Source: Shinisaurus crocodilurus (Eukaryota; Chordata; Lepidosauria; Squamata; Shinisauridae). From it: 64,000 nt of DNA. The stretch spans positions 180,069,085 to 180,133,084 of the forward strand of contig CM037880.1 in the NCBI GenBank assembly GCA_021292165.1, in the 5' to 3' direction. Positions within the stretch are counted from its first letter, which is position 1; every line of letters begins with the position of its first letter. Made by a program: the position numbers and the translations under genes. This document shows, in pieces, positions 1 through 11,164 of the stretch. The notes under the pieces were generated by a model, which saw only the letters and a list, made by a program, of their open reading frames with translations, was not told the DNA's origin and did no database searches.

Positions 1-15
1 TTTGCAAATGGATGA

Positions 16-40
16 GTTGTTGTTGTTGTTGTTGTTGTTT
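16..40. repeat. (TTG)n microsatellite
   Basis: About eight TTG units in an AT-rich context. No coding frame of interest runs through it. Confidence 0.85.
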
Positions 41-156
41 TTAAAGCAGCTTATGATATGGCATGGAGGGCATATCATAATAAAAGTGCCAAATTCTACT
101 TGGCTAGTGCAAGCCCTTTATGTAATCTTGCATAGCATTGAATGTCTACATTATAA

Positions 157-350
157 TTTATTTATTTATTTATTTATTATATTTATACCCCGCCTTTTTT
201 CCTGCAAGGAACTCAAGGTGGCTTACATTATATTATCCTCCTCCTCCTCCTCTCCATTTTATCCTCACAACAACCTGTGAGATAGGTTAGGCTGAGAGTC
301 AGTGACTGGCCCAAAGTCACCCAGTGAGCTTCATGGCCGAGCAGGGATGC
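157..350 (-). mobile_element. MIR-like SINE fragment with L2-like tail
   Basis: Read on the minus strand, a CORE/MIR-style body (GTGACTTTGGGCCAGTCACT, then a TCACAGGTTGTTGTGAGGAT type segment) is followed by a tail ending in GGGGTATAAATATAATAAA. The tRNA-like head is missing. A fuller relative lies at 45040-45435. The family assignment rests on resemblance to MIR/CORE-SINE structure. Confidence 0.65.
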
Positions 351-687
351 TGCTGGTTTATAAATGCCTCTGGTTTGCTGTTGCTGCTGCCAGTGCTTCT
401 AATCTATTGTACAAACTACTGTACAATTACTACTGCTACTATTGTACAAACATTACATATACTAATTGCACTGAAACAACAGAAAAACAAGTTATGTGAC
501 TTTCAAACTAATGAGAACAGTTATTTCCATTTCTGCTACATTTATGTTTTAGAAAAATATATTATGTACATACATATATTATGTACTTCAAAAATATATT
601 AACAGGTTTTGTTGTACAGACAGCTGGCACATTTTATGTTTCCTATGTATATTTAAAAAACAAACATGCAACTCCTGTCTATTTTAA

Positions 688-688
688 C

Positions 689-728
<40 letters not shown>
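688..728. repeat. (CT)n(CA)n compound microsatellite
   Basis: A run of CT units switches directly into CA units. It lies just upstream of a decayed MITE. Confidence 0.9.
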
Positions 729-735
729 TACTGCA

Positions 736-860
736 CAGCTGGGCAACTTGTGACTCTTCAGATGTTTGGGCCTACAACTCCCATCAGCTCCAGCCAGCAT
801 AACCAGTGGTGAGGGGTGAGAGGTCCGAAATCTCTGGAGGGCCACAAGTTACCAGTCCTG
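736..860. mobile_element. decayed palindromic hAT-type MITE
   Basis: The ends CAGCTGGGCAACTTGTG and CCACAAGTTACCAGTCCTG are inverted, with CTACAACTCCCATCAG inside. This matches the 60371-60500 family. No intact target duplication is visible. Confidence 0.6.
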
Positions 861-874
861 CAGTAGGGTGAGTG

Positions 875-1602
875 ACAACTAAGGCATTGTGGTCTATGAA
901 TTAGGATAGCCAAACCTACATATAAAATGGATGACAAGCAACATTCTTCCTCATAGCTAAGCACTTTGGGTTTGCTTTTCAGTCGGAAGCAACATTGTGA
1001 ATATGGTACCTAAGCTTTATGAACCATCTGTCTGATGCATCGGACCAATTGGTTTAACACACTGCAATTAAAAATACAATAGCGTAACATTTCTAGTTTT
1101 TCATAGTTAGATATTTCTTCTTTCTGCACTTGGGGCCCATAGTCATTAAGATAACCAAGCTTTACAGATGGACAGAATATGAAAATGCATCAATAATTTT
1201 AAAAAGAAGGAAAAAAGATCCCTAAAACATTTTATATTGGTTCTTTTGTTAAAAAGAGAGTTACAAATACAGAACATATGTGGCTGTGAGTTGAGAGGGG
1301 ATATAACATTTTTACTAGCAGTCATTTGTGATGCCCTGCATTTTACAATCTGTGATTTACTAGTTTATAAATCTTTGTGTTGCTTTACTTGTATTGTGCC
1401 AGATGCTTTGATAGCAGGCTGATGTGGACAAGGAAACTCTTAATTCTAGGACTTTTATGCCACGTTACATTACTACATGTAGGGATATTATGCTATTATT
1501 ATGTGCTATATTTATACATTTGTATGGGACAGGGAAGTTCTGCTGATTCCAATTATCAGTTGAGCTATTCATGCCTGTTCTAGCATTTGAACCATAATTA
1601 TA
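875..1602. other. no recognisable feature
   Basis: AT-rich stretch without a supported gene. Short open frames (for example 1237-1422) show no family resemblance. Confidence 0.6.
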
Positions 1603-2783
1603 GTCTATATCAGGGGTCTGCAACCCGCGGCTCCGGAGCCGCATGCGGCTCTTTCAAACCTTTGCCGCGGCTCTGCTCCGGTCTGAGACTCCGCTGGAAT
1701 GCTGGGGAAAAAAACCAAATATTTTTTCCCCTACCTTCCTCTGTGTGCCTCCAACCGGTCCAGTGGAAGACAGGAGGAGGGCTCCTGCAGGGAAAAAAAC
1801 TTGGCAGCGGCAGCGGCATCCCCCCCCGGAAGCAGGGACTCGAGCAGGCAGGCAGCGGAAGAGAGGAGAGCAGGACAAGGCTGCCTGCTCCGCAAAAAAC
1901 TTTGCCGCCGCCTCACATATGGCCTGATTCTGTTGGCGGGGGCAGCCCGATTTCGCTCTTCTGAGCGGCACGTAGCGCTCTCCGCGCCGCTCTAGCTGCC
2001 GCCACCGCCGCTGGAGTCAATGCCGGAGCCGCTGAAGCCGCCGCCGCTGCCGCGTCACATCCAGCTGCTTCGGCGCGCTGGACCCCCGCGCTATGATTTT
2101 GGCGGGGGAACTTTGGCGGGGCGGGGGAACCTTGGCGCGGCGGCAGCACCCCCCCCCCGGGCAGCAGGGCCGCGAGCGGGTGAGCGGCAGAAGAGAGGAG
2201 GGCTCCTGCACGCGCCAAAGTTCCCCCCCCCCGCCAAAAACATAGCGTGGGGTCCAGCGTGTCGAGGGACCAGCGCGGCCGGCTCGCCGCGGAGAGCACA
2301 AGCAGGCGAAGAGGCAGGTAGGCCTGCGTGAAAGCAGTAATAGTTATCAGAAAACAAGGGGGAAAAGATTCATGTACAAATTATTGGAAAACTAATAGCA
2401 ATAGAACAAAATAATATCTCCATAAATTTATTTATTTATTAACTGCTTTTTTAACCCTGCATTTCTTAAAAACAATCCAAAACAGGTTATAAAGAAGAAT
2501 AAAACACAAATTACAATATCGCTGCGGGGATGGGAGCGGGTGCCAAAATGAAGGAGTGGGTTGGGACCGGGGTATCATGAGGGGCCAGGGGACTCGGGGG
2601 AGAGATTTTCATGAGTGGCTGTGGGCGGGGGAGCCACCGGGGGTAATTTGGTAAATGTATGGCCGGCCCAGGATTGAACCCCCTGATCCCCTTGTGGTAT
2701 TTTCATTGAGATTCTTCCCCCCCCCCTCTAATCAGGGCACAAATGGATCAGGGGAGAATTAAATTGGCTGGGGGGGATTACAA

Positions 2784-2890
2784 TCAGAGTGCCTCCAGCT
2801 GTTGCAAAACTACAACTCCCAGCATGCCCGGACAGCCTTTGGCTATCCGGGCATGCTGGGAGTTGTAGTTGTGCAACAGCTAAAGAGCCC
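2784..2890. mobile_element. palindromic insert inside the hAT element
   Basis: Two 20-base arms, actacaactcccagcatgcc (2809-2828) and its reverse complement (2850-2869), form a hairpin of about 80 bp including flanking TGTTGCA and TGCAACA. A second partial copy of the GTGCCTCCAGCTGTTGCA end lies at about 2925-2943. Confidence 0.7.
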
Positions 2891-3218
2891 CAGGGTAGGG
2901 GGAAGTGCTCTGTTTCCCAATCAGGGTGCCTCCAGCTGTTGCAGCTGCCCCTTTTGCCCCACATTAAAGACAGGCCTGAGTAGCACCCTCATCATCCACC
3001 AGCAACACCCTCCCCCCAGCAGTAGCACCCCCATCATCCACCAGCAAATCCTGCTGATGGATGATGAGGGGTGCTATTACCACATGGAGGGTGTTTCTGG
3101 TGGATGATGAGGGTGCTACTGCTGGATGGTGCTGATGACGGGATGCTACTGCTTGGGGGGGGGATGTTGCTGGTGGCATCCCATCATCCACCAGCAACAC
3201 CCCATCATCCGTCAGCTG

Positions 3219-3299
3219 ATAATTTCCCTACCTATGCACCCAACAATCCACCAGCTCTCACTGGTGGATTATGTTGGGTGCATAGGTAGGGGAAATTAT
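3219..3299. repeat. long perfect-arm palindrome
   Basis: The left arm, starting ATAATTTCCCTACCTATG, pairs with CATAGGTAGGGGAAATTAT at the right. The inner parts, CCACCAG and CTGGTGG, also pair. It lies inside the 1611-3472 hAT. Confidence 0.8.
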
Positions 3300-3480
3300 T
3301 ACATTTTATATGTGGGGCACAGGATGGGGCATTATTACTTTATGTGAGGGGAGCAGATTATTTTGCAAATTTTGCTATGGAGCCCTCTGATGGTTTTGCG
3401 GCTCCCAGATTTTTTTTTTCTTCGGAAACAGGTCCAAGTGGCTCTTTTTGTCTTAAAGGTTGCAGACCCCTGGTCTATAT

Positions 3481-3619
3481 CAATTATCCCCAGCCTGGTG
3501 CCCTCCAGATGTGTTGGAATGCAAATCCCATCATCCCTAGCCAGCATGGCCAACATTGTTAGCCATGCTGGCTAGGGATGACAGTAACTGCAGTCCAACA
3601 CCCAGGTTGGAGAAGGCTG
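3481..3619. mobile_element. palindromic hAT-type MITE abutting the 1.86 kb hAT
   Basis: The body CAGCCTGGTGCCCTCCAGAT pairs with CCAGGTTGGAGAAGGCTG at the right end. Its left flank is the right copy of GTCTATAT. Its right flank is GAGTATAT (6 of 8 identical), so both elements appear to use the same target site. Confidence 0.7.
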
Positions 3620-4041
3620 GAGTATATCAGTAGTCCTGTTAAGACATTAAGTGCAATCAGAGTATAGAAATTTGTGGAAAGGACATGGGCCCCTTGCTGG
3701 CCCTGACCCCAAAGTTCCCCATCCATGCCAGTCCCACTCCCTCAGTCAGTGAACTTACAGGGTCCCTGATCACAGGAAGAGCTCTGCTCAAGTGAACATG
3801 AGTAGAAACTTTCTTCAGACCTTGCCACTCAACCCAGCAAAGTCTGGGACTGAGGAGGTGGGGTTAGCATGCCTGGGGACACTGGGGGCAAGACCAGTGT
3901 GCATGGCCCCATGACCCTTATGCAAGTTGATGTATCCTGTTTGGGCTTAATCCCCAAACTGGGCTCATGTCTTTCTAATAGGTGTGACATACTTAACATG
4001 CATACATTTGACTGTGGTGCCTTTTGGATCAGGGATGCAGA

Positions 4042-4242
4042 CAGGGGCTGGTGACTACTGAGTCAGTGGAGCTCCTTATCCACTGCAGCTTTGATCCAGA
4101 GCTTTATAGGAGCTATCCATGGTGCTGTACTCCATCCTCAAAATAGGTTCAGCACCATAGTGCACCATAGATAGCACCTATAAAGCTCAGAATAAAAGTT
4201 GCAATGGATAAAGGACCCCCAGTGAGTCACCAGTCTCCCCTG
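4042..4242. mobile_element. hAT-type MITE, 210-bp family, diverged copy
   Basis: The ends CAGGGGCTGGTGAC and GTCACCAGTCTCCCCTG are inverted. The internal GAGCTTTATAGGAGCTATCC block pairs with a later CACCTATAAAGCTC. It is 201 bp against 210 bp for the two better copies. No target duplication remains. Confidence 0.75.
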
Positions 4243-4579
4243 GCAGAACCTCAATCTTGACCTCCTAGGATCCCAGTCCAGCCCTACATGGTTCCCCCAT
4301 ATGTCAACACCTCCTTTCCTTGACTACTGATTGTTTGGTGGTTTCCTGGCTTTTGTGAAGTTATTTTCCCACTCTAATAGTTTGAAATGCCTCTCCTAAA
4401 GTTTAGTTACTGGCAGTAAGAGCTTTCAGTAAATATGCTGGTATGTTTGGTGTTTTGGCCTTGCCCCAGTTGACTTTGGCCCTGCCCACCACTGGAATGT
4501 TGCCCCTGAGAACTTCTCTGAAATGGAATTCATCTCTCAGGCTGAAAGAGGTTCAACACCCCTGCTTTAGAGATTAGAG

Positions 4580-4789
4580 CAGTGGAGGCCGGTGACTCCT
4601 ATTTTGGTGGGGCTCCTAATCCATCACAGCTTTTATTTGGAGCTTTATAGGAGCTATCCATGGTGCTCCATGGTGGTGAACCTATTTTGGGGGCGGAGTT
4701 CAGCACCATGGGTAGCTCCTATAAAGCTCTAAATAGAGCCTGCAATGGATTAGGAGCCCCGCCAAAATAGAAGTCACCAGCCTCCACTG
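4580..4789. mobile_element. hAT-type MITE, 210-bp family
   Basis: The termini CAGTGGAGGCCGGTGACTCC and AAGTCACCAGCCTCCACTG are flanked by a perfect 8-bp duplication GATTAGAG (4572-4579 and 4790-4797). The whole element can fold into a hairpin. Its length matches the copy at 23464-23673 exactly. Confidence 0.88.
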
Positions 4790-4980
4790 GATTAGAGCAG
4801 TGCTTTGGGAGCCATATGGAAAGGGCCAATTGTGCAGGTTCTTACCATGCAGCATGCTGTTGTCTCCCAGCCACGATTGATGGAAAGGATCCATTCCATT
4901 GGCCTTTAAAGATGACAGCAGCACCATGGGAAGAAACAGCTCTCACTCCTTCTATAACATCTAAAAGGCACTAAATATGG

Positions 4981-5669
4981 CAGGGGTCCCCAACCTTTTT
5001 GGACCCGTTCTCACATTTGGAGATTTGAGAAACTGCTGTGGGCACCACCACAAAATGCCTAATCAGTGGCTCACCTCTTTGGGATCTGCCTGTCACATCT
5101 ACGGATCTTAGGCTGCATCTTATTCAGCAAAAACATTTTGTGTCTATTGGACACAGCAACATCTCTTTAATAAGGGATTGTCTAATTCAGTTAATTGCTG
5201 GCAGTGCAATATAGCTTCTTTTAAACATGTCTTTTGGCAATGTCCAGTAGTTGTTTCTTTTTGGCAGGAGGTTATTACACAGATAATTTTTTTACTGGAA
5301 AAGCCTTTAATATTCACTGATGTACATGCTCTTTAAAATTATTTACCTGCTTCATGGAAATTAACAAATGGTCAGTGTAAATGGATTTTCTGTGCCCTTT
5401 TGACAGCTAAAACATTGGAAGCATAAACACTCGCCTCCTATAATGTAATGGCTTGAGGACCTTACAATGCTTTCAATGTCTGAATGGGTGGCACATAGAT
5501 GCCACCTTCAAATGGATACTTATTTGGATATTTGGTCTGCTTTTGTTGAAGCATATGTATAATTGCTAGAAAGTTATATGTATTTCATATATATTCATTT
5601 CTAAGGATATATACAAATCCATATATAAAAATCGATTAAGTTTTGCGGGTGCCATGTTGGGGAACCCTG
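4981..5669 (+). mobile_element. hAT-type element carrying an L1 3' fragment, copy 1
   Basis: The ends are CAGGGGTCCCCAACC and GGGGAACCCTG. The interior reads, on the plus strand, as the C-terminal region of an L1-type LINE. A frame near 5196-5280 gives a CWQC motif followed by H and C in the spacing of the L1 C-terminal zinc knuckle, then an SFWQEV block. Flanks AAATATGG and GTTTATGG match at 5 of 8 positions, so the target duplication is decayed. The same layout recurs, inverted, at 17578-18248, so the composite unit moved as a whole. Confidence 0.82.
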
Positions 5670-5782
5670 GTTTATGGGGCAATATAATCTGAATACTAGG
5701 AGCCTGTCAGTCACAACAAAATACTACATAATGAATGATGTTTTCTCCCCTACTGTGTTGTGCTCTTGGATGAGAGGGAGAG

Positions 5783-5830
5783 ATCACTGCTCCATGCCAT
5801 TAAACATAGCTGGAATTTCTGCCACCCAAT
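5783..5830 (+). repeat. 48-bp exact direct repeat, copy 1
   Basis: The block begins ATCACTGCTCCATGCC and ends TTTCTGCCACCCAAT. It is identical over 48 bp to 6713-6760, with unrelated flanks on both sides. Confidence 0.9.
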
Positions 5831-6712
5831 GAAAAAAGCATACTGTTAAATACCGGACTGGAGATCAATGATGCATTGGCCAGCCTCCATTACAGCTGCC
5901 CTTTCTAAGATAGCTATTCAACTGCCATGCTGAATATGACATTTCCTGAACCCATTAACTGCCCATAACTCTTGCCGTTAGTGGTGTCAGGGTTACAGCC
6001 TTAAGTCAGCTTCATACTTTAGCATCAGCCATCAAGCTGAAGAGCCAGATGTACATCACTTTTCCATGATCACATCATGTCTGGTGAAGATGTTTCTATA
6101 ACAGTGGTTGTCCTCCACTCACTGGGTTCCATCGATACTATAAAGATGCATTAAACATTAGAAACAATAAAATAAGTAGAAAGATTTCCTCTCTTGCATT
6201 CTAAGTTATGTGAATCCACACATTTTCAAGTTAATAGGAGATGCAGTCTGTTTTCTTCCAAGAGTTTATTGGAACACAAAGAGCCAATAATATGAAATCA
6301 GTTGAGGTGGTAATTTATGAGATGAAAAGTTTGGCCTTTGGCAAGTACTGCCTCCATTGGCAAGTACTGTATTTATATGATCAGAAATCTGACTGTAACA
6401 GATTACTTGGGAGAATAATTTGCTATAATTGAGCTGTAATGTGATTATTGGCAATTATTATGTAATAAACAGTTATGTGAGTTGTCCCAGAGACACCCCT
6501 GCATTACTATTTCTTTAGTCAACATTCTTATGGATTTAAATTTGAGATATGACTAAGTGTAGAATAATATGCTACCAAATTTTATGGCCGAAGGCAAATC
6601 CCTAACTGGTGCATGTTACCCCTAGCTCTAGTAAAGCTAATGGATCTGCCCCATTATTTTTATGACCTATTCTTTGCTTTAGTTCATATAAAGTTGGATT
6701 AGCAATTATTAT

Positions 6713-6760
6713 ATCACTGCTCCATGCCATTAAACATAGCTGGAATTTCTGCCACCCAAT
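6713..6760 (+). repeat. 48-bp exact direct repeat, copy 2
   Basis: Identical to 5783-5830, 930 bp downstream in the same orientation. The flanks (TTAT left, TAAATTTT right) differ from copy 1. Confidence 0.9.
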
Positions 6761-8802
6761 TAAATTTTATGTAGTGCAATTGAGGAGTAGAATCAATTCA
6801 ATTAACAGATACATAAAACTGAAGACACAATCATTAAAACAATGGGATGGTCTTTATTAAAGCTTTTATATGCATATAAAAGCCCCAGTGACTAGATCTT
6901 AGATATGTTCTTCATCTACATTGTATGTTTAGATGTTGAGAAAACTAGGGAATCTTTAGATTTTGTGCTCAGAACAGTAGCACAGGAGTCAATTTTGGCT
7001 TCTGGGTAAATAATTGCTATTCCAACACTGGGAATGTTTGGAAATGGTCAATAGCAGATACAAATGCAGTCCATCTCTTATTATCTGACTTTATGGTTCA
7101 CTCACTGTGCCAGTCCTGCAACAGGCAATGTAGAATCAGATGTAATGCACAACGCTATGGCTGGTGACATTGTTCTGGCACTTGGACTCCGCAACCTGGG
7201 TCACATGTAGAAAACAAGCTGGAAAGCAACTTGGTTCATACACTGAAAATTAAGTGGGAGTGAGTGAGCATGCAGGTTCTTGGCTACTTCCTCACTCCCA
7301 CTGCAATAAACACCCCAGGGATGTTCATTATTTCCAAACCCAGAACTTCGTGCTGTTGGTGGAGAAACAACCCAGAACTGGAACCCACTCATTCACTGCT
7401 ACCAAGAGTTTGTTTAAACCCTGGCTAGCCGTGATGAACAAACTGAGCCAATCTCTGCTTGCACTACTGTACCAGCTTCCATCAAACCCAAATGTTTAGC
7501 AGGAATGAGAAGGCAATGGGGCAACCAACAAGCTTCCTTTCGTTGCAGTCTGTGGGCTAATTGGAACCTGGCAATGCTGCACTAACCTAAGATGAAAGTA
7601 AGAGATTAGAGGTCTAATTTTATACCTTCTCTGCCAGGATAGGTTGTTGTCCCAGTGGAAATCTTCTGTTCTGCCCAGAGAACTTCTGTTATTGGGTGGA
7701 CTAAAAATATAATAAATAAATTGTAATTATATATGATTGAAATATTAATTTGTCTCTCTCTAGCCCTAATATCTGACCATCATCAAGAATTGTTTTGTGC
7801 ATTTATTCTTGCATAAGTACATAGGGAGTAAATTCAGCATCTAAAGTTTTCTGTTCTGTGACCAAAAGTCAAATTCTGCAATCAAAATATAATAACCAAA
7901 TGAAATAAGTGATTAACATTTCTTTCAATCATATAAAGTGGCTTCAGGATTGGGTGTTGAATAATATGTTCTAATTAAAATAATGTTGGTTTGATCTTGA
8001 TGCCTTCCCTTTAGACTATCAGTGATGGTAATAATAAGCTGTCTAACCATAAGCTTACTTTGGTGCTGTGGAATATTCACCTTCCCCCCTCAGGTTGTTT
8101 GCAAAAAGATAAAGCTATAATTGCCACTTCATGGCTGATTTCCTGGATTTTGTGAACATGTGTTTTCAGGCATGTGAATGGCTTTCCTTTACTTATTAAG
8201 ACATCGATAATGAATGTCTTCAGAGGATTAAAGAAAGAGAAATAAAATGAAACATCTTTGAAGCTACATAGTATGGGAGTTATGTGTGTGTATTTAAAGT
8301 CTGCAAGCAGCAGGAAACAATTAATGTTTTGAAGACATTTTAAATGTTTCTACACCACTGAGATGTCTCAGCACAAAATGCAGGGCTTAGAGTTGGTTGG
8401 TTTCTGTAGTTCTTTAGTAACAACCCCTTCATTCCCTCTTTCTCACACATGCAGACACATGGACACACATGGTAGAAACAAAATAAAAAGCAGAAGTGGC
8501 ATGGGAGTCTGGTAGGTGCCAAGAGAGGTGACCATGTTGAGACACCACACATAATCACACTAGGCATACTGATCCCAGACACTCCTCCCAATCTGCAGGT
8601 AGGTATGAGTTGGTCATTCAAATGGTGAGGTAGCTTGATTCATAAGCATCCATTGTTGTTTTGTTTGAGAAAGAAAAAAAACTTTGAATTGGTCTTTTAA
8701 TTTTATGGCTTGGCTATGACTATACAGTACACATGTTCTGAGTCGGATTTGGCTGCCAAAGCTAAAGGGAGAATTTGAACAGCATGACAGTGTGGCTCAT
8801 CG

Positions 8803-9206
8803 TAGGGATGGGCGAACGAGTGATGTTCAAGATTGCTAGGATTCTTCGAACATCATCTCGCCACTTGTCTTGTGCCCAGTTCCCATCTGCGTTTGCAAGC
8901 ACTGCTCTTTTTGCACCAATGGGAAACTTGCGCAAATCGAGCAGCAATCAAGTGGGAGATTTGCACAGATCTCCCAAAATTTGTGCAAATTCCCTCCATA
9001 GATAAAGTGGGGTTGATTCAGTCTACAGAGGAAATTTGTACAAACTAGGAGATTTGCTCAGATCGAACTGGGAATCGGGAACGAGACGATTGTGAGCACA
9101 AGCACATTTGCAAATATTTTCAGTGGACACATATTCAGGCTTGCATTTGAGGCTTCGAATGGGGGCATGTTTTGTGAGCAAAAACAAAATTCTCATGCAT
9201 TCCCTA
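8803..9206. mobile_element. probable DNA transposon relic with TAGGGATG-type ends
   Basis: The left end TAGGGATGGGCGAAC is inverted relative to the right end GCATTCCCTA. The interior repeats variants of GGAGATTTGC and TTTGTGCAAATT. No transposase frame is present. Confidence 0.5.
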
Positions 9207-9211
9207 GGATA

Positions 9212-9374
9212 TCATAGGATCATAGAGTTGGAAGGGGCCTACAAAGCCATCAAGTCCAACCCCCTGCTCAATGCAGGAAACTAGAGGAGGGGTCTCCTAT
9301 CCAAGTAATAACCAGGCCTGACCCTGCTTAGCTTTCCACACTCAGACAAGCTGAGCCAGCATGAGCCACAGGCC
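9212..9374 (-). mobile_element. 5S rRNA-derived SINE with CR1-like tail
   Basis: On the minus strand GGAAAGCTAAGCAGGGTCAG, CCTGGTTATTACTTGGAT and AGGAGACCCC follow each other as in the 5S rRNA internal promoter. The tail includes GGGGGTTGGACTTGATGG and ends TCTATGATCCTATGAT, a CR1-like 3' end. This copy has mildly diverged 5S sequence. Confidence 0.85.
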
Positions 9375-9379
9375 TTCAT

Positions 9380-10190
9380 TTCCCTGCTCATCTACCTGTG
9401 TAACAGGTAAGATAGAAAAGACTGATAGAGGCCAGTGGTACAGTAACAGTTAGGTAATTTTAGACTCTGGAGTTAATGGTCTTATGGGAGTCTCCCTCTT
9501 TAGCTAGTAATGTGTATTATTCCAGTGCATTTGGAGGGTACTCTTGCCCATTATGCTTAATGGGGCCCTGGACTCCTACTCTAAAGCTGGAGCCTGAAAG
9601 CATCAAAGATAGAGACCTGTGTTCTGTTCTAAGCCAAATTTACCTTTGTCACTCACTATAATCCTTCTAAATGGATTGTTATAAGCATCATAAATTAATA
9701 TACTAGCTTCTTTATTCTCCTCCATTTCCTTTGGGCTAACCATGCTAACCGATTGTAAAGGAAGGAATCCCTTACTCATTCCTCTGACTGTTATTAACCA
9801 TCTTTCATTAAGGAAAATGGAATCTGGAAACAACACTTGCACACAATTCTTAAACAAATCTTCAAAGCATTTCCTCAAAAGATATACTACCTTGAAAAGC
9901 AGACTGTATGAAAGATATTACTATATGTATTATTGAAGCCAAGATTTTCACATGTAGTTGATTTTTAACATTTCAGTTTTGGCATTTCTGCTTTATATTT
10001 GTTATGTGTGTATATATTCTGCTTGTTCTCCTGAGAAATTGTGAGTCTTTTAAAAACCTGCCTATATGAAAATGGAGCTTGGGAAGCATGGCAAGGCATG
10101 TTGTTCCTTATGGTCTTTTTTAAAAGTAAAAACAGCTTTGTTGCTTTTATCCTTGCACAGCAACCCCGTGGAATTGGTCACTAATATTCC
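9380..10190. other. no recognisable feature
   Basis: Mostly unique sequence. The frame at 9603-9878 (-) lacks a recognised domain and I do not call it a gene. Confidence 0.5.
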
Positions 10191-10198
10191 CCCTCCTA

Positions 10199-10326
10199 GG
10201 GAACAATCCTATACATGTTTAGACAGAAAAAGGTCCTACAACTCCCAGCATGCCACCATGGCTGGCTGGGGAATGCTGGAAGTTGTAAGTCTTTTTTCTG
10301 TCTAAACATGCATAGGATTGCTCCCT
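10199..10326. mobile_element. palindromic MITE, GTTTAGACAGAAAA family
   Basis: CAATCCTATACATGTTTAGA at the left pairs with TCTAAACATGCATAGGATTG at the right. The inner CTACAACTCCCAGCATGCC also folds back. Flanks are CTAG (left) and TTAG (right), compatible with a decayed TTAA-like target. Confidence 0.8.
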
Positions 10327-10408
10327 TAGAGGCTGGGAGCTGAGGGTGGGAGACTTGTACATGTTTATGGCTATGGGTGAATTTGAAGCATTTTCCCAGA
10401 ACCAAGCC

Positions 10409-10461
<53 letters not shown>

Positions 10462-10479
10462 CACACACATACACACACG
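10409..10479. repeat. (AT)n(AG)n(AC)n compound microsatellite
   Basis: Three dinucleotide runs in series. They produce spurious serine/leucine-rich open frames on the minus strand. Confidence 0.9.
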
Positions 10480-10580
10480 CTTTTAAATTTGGATTGTATT
10501 TTAACTTGTTATTGTAAGCCGCTCTCTGATCTCTGGTTTTGGGGCAGCATATAAATGCCATAAATAAATAAACTAAGTAA
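10480..10580 (+). mobile_element. L2-like LINE 3' end
   Basis: TTGTAAGCCGCTCTCTGATC is followed by GGCAGCATATAAATGCC and a short (ATAA)n tail, as in L2-type 3' ends. Confidence 0.6.
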
Positions 10581-10796
10581 AATAATATTAGCCACCAGGC
10601 CACCATTTAATTTTAAAATTGAAGGGTGTTGAGACTTCACTCTGTTTGGAAATAACATTGCCAGCTATGGAAGGCTTTTTCCTGCTAATTGCAGATATGG
10701 GGGCATGGCTTGTGGTTAACCAGTCATGACGGAAATGCGCTCGGCACATGCCCAAAAGCATTCTCTGCCTTTGAGGACTGTTTGGAAACTTCACTT

Positions 10797-10935
10797 TCTC
10801 CAGAATACAGCTGCAGGGCTGACTAGATGCAACTAATACATCTAGAAATGAACATAACCTGTCAGGACCAGAACAGCTTTATTGGCTGCCAGTTTGTTTT
10901 CCCAAAACAATTCAAAGTGCTGGCAAGAAAGACTC
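10797..10935 (+). mobile_element. L2-like LINE coding fragment
   Basis: The translation contains an LYWLPV motif followed by a QFKVL motif, as in the C-terminal part of L2-type ORF2, preceded by a VQNTAAG-like stretch. It is short and interrupted. Confidence 0.55.
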
Positions 10936-11035
10936 AAGCCAGCCTTCCACAACCCTCCAGATGTGTTGGACTACCACTCCACAACCAGAAATGGCCTTTC
11001 TGACTGGGCATAGTGGGAGTTGTCGTACTAAAGTC
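10936..11035. mobile_element. palindromic hAT-type MITE fragment
   Basis: CCAGCCTTCCACAACCCTCC and GTGGGAGTTGTCGTACT are remnants of the CCTTCCCCAACCTGGTGCC family. The right terminus is lost. Confidence 0.5.
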
Positions 11036-11089
11036 ACCTGATAATCCACAAAACACAGACTGAATGGATTTAACAAAATTGGTACATCC

Positions 11090-11160
11090 CTACCTGGGAG
11101 TAAGCCCCACTGAACTCAATGAGACTTACATCTGAGTAGACATGCATAAGATTGCACTGT
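11090..11160. mobile_element. palindromic MITE, AGTAAGCCCC family
   Basis: CTGGGAGTAAGCCCCACTGA pairs with TGAGACTTACATCTGAG. The right end is GCATAAGATTGCACTGTTG, against a family end of GGATTGCACTGTTAA. Confidence 0.7.
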
Positions 11161-11164
11161 TGAT

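Larger units (their letters stand above)
1611..3472. mobile_element. non-autonomous hAT transposon with CpG-rich cargo
   Basis: Terminal inverted repeats CAGGGGTCTGCAACC and GGTTGCAGACCCCTG are bounded by a perfect 8-bp target duplication, GTCTATAT (1603-1610 and 3473-3480). Subterminal GCGGCTC motifs occur at both ends. The 1.86 kb interior has no transposase. It holds a very CpG-rich block (about 1620-2330) with diverged internal repeats, an LINE-tail-like AT patch (2415-2520), a nested palindrome (2784-2890), a CATCATCCACCAGCAACACC-type minisatellite with inverted units (about 2984-3210) and another palindrome (3219-3299). Long open frames in the GC-rich block exist in several frames on both strands and are composition artefacts. 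Confidence 0.88.
5670..8800. other. largely unique AT-rich sequence
   Basis: About 3 kb with no supported gene. The one clear structure is an exact 48-bp duplication (5783-5830 and 6713-6760). Short open frames lack family resemblance. Confidence 0.55.

Noticed and set aside
16..40. CRISPR-like or other repeat arrays
   Set aside because: Only microsatellites and dispersed transposons are present. No regularly spaced repeats with unique spacers, and the organism is a eukaryote.
1587..2357. Overlapping open frames in the GC-rich block
   Set aside because: Open in many frames on both strands inside a hAT. Explained by high GC lowering stop-codon frequency.
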